In this document: positions 47,139 through 47,580 of the stretch, piece by piece
Layout: each line of letters starts with the position of its first letter
Position numbering within the stretch: position 1 is the stretch's first letter
Assembly: GCA_008931825.1 (NCBI GenBank)
Contig: QXVZ01010433.1
Coordinates: 1 to 47,580, forward strand
Source: Phallusia fumigata
Lineage: Eukaryota > Chordata > Ascidiacea > Phlebobranchia > Ascidiidae
Reading direction: 5' to 3'
DNA: 47,580 bases
The notes under the pieces: model-generated
Database searches by the model: none
The model's input: only the letters and a program-made list of their open reading frames with translations
Told to the model about the DNA's origin: nothing
Position numbers and translations under genes: made by a program

Positions 47139-47379
47139 AGGGTGTCTGCCAACTACATAGCTACATCTGCTCCTTTTTATAGGTTGTTGATTTCCGAAAG
47201 TTTTCATGTAGAAGTTTCCTTAACAAACAAATGGTTGTTCATTCATTTTGTACAAATGGAAAAAAACTTACCTAGAATCTATACTGTTTTACCTAGAATC
47301 ACCAGTTGTCTAAGAAAGCTAGCCTTGGTTGTCGTTTGTCATTTGGTTTAACACCCACCATTTACTAATTATCTTGCAG

Positions 47380-47569
47380 GCGCTACAGCAGTTAATACAG
47401 CAACAAGCAGAAGTGTTCCAGATATTGCCGACCTTGAACGATCCATTAATGAGCTTAAACTTGAGCTGACTGACCTGAACCAGAGTTTATCAGAAAGCTA
47501 TGGAAAAAGTGATATTTTTCTGCAACATACTGAGCCTTCATATAATGGACCATCAGTTGTTAGACACAG
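47380..47569 (+). CDS. Exon of an unidentified gene, coiled-coil-like
   Basis: Preceded by a good acceptor (TTATCTTGCAG at 47369-47379). With two bases of a split codon first, it reads ATAVNTATSRSVPDIADLER, then SINELKLELTDLNQSLSES and SDIFLQHTEPSYNGPS. The LER.INELK.EL..L pattern has heptad spacing suited to a short coiled coil; the rest is Ser/Thr-rich. A possible donor CACAG/GTGCAA lies at about 47569-47570, close to the window edge. I do not recognise the family. Confidence 0.55.
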
Positions 47570-47580
47570 GTGCAAAAAAA

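Overview
The window is animal nuclear DNA: AT-rich, with GT-AG introns of roughly 75-1870 bp, compact multi-exon genes, dispersed short inverted-repeat elements and heavy local duplication. The gene content (a tandem family of tail-anchored sulfotransferase-like proteins, a low-density-lipoprotein-class-A/7TM receptor, an adrenodoxin) together with highly polymorphic duplicated blocks joined by single Ns points to an ascidian tunicate of the Ciona type. That placement is an inference from style and family content; no rRNA or mitochondrial marker is present.

Layout. 0.9-5.2 kb: three relics (minus strand) of sulfotransferase-like genes, one a recognisable four-exon pseudogene. 5.5-9.7 kb: a ~1.9 kb block present twice on either side of a single N. 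9.5-16.6 kb: two intact plus-strand sulfotransferase-like genes. 17.9-26.0 kb: four intact minus-strand genes of the same family in head-to-tail array. 26-30 kb: gene-poor DNA with one well-bounded MITE. 30.1-31.8 kb: a four-exon minus-strand mitochondrial [2Fe-2S] ferredoxin (adrenodoxin/FDX1 type), divergent from an intact plus-strand sulfotransferase-like gene at 32.7-34.1 kb. 34.4-36.8 kb: a 1.2 kb block present twice around an N, carrying a candidate 62-residue membrane protein in one copy and a broken version in the other. 37.0-43.5 kb: a two-exon minus-strand receptor of 1540 residues with about 22 LDLa-like modules directly attached to a relaxin-receptor-like 7TM domain. 44.5-45.0 kb: a 537 bp MITE. 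46.2-47.6 kb: pieces of one or two unidentified genes, with an exact 223 bp duplication around an N.

The seven intact sulfotransferase-like genes share one architecture (exons of 252, 145, 104-122 and 252-270 coding bases; intron phases 0, 1, 0) and encode 250-262 residues: a P-loop exon, a second PAPS-contact exon, a short basic exon and a last exon ending in a transmembrane segment. They fall by eye into three subfamilies: alpha (32.7 kb gene plus the left relics), beta (9.5 and 14.3 kb genes) and gamma (the four minus-strand genes). Exon boundaries were worked out by hand from reading frames, splice consensus and agreement between paralogues; all seven models close in frame.
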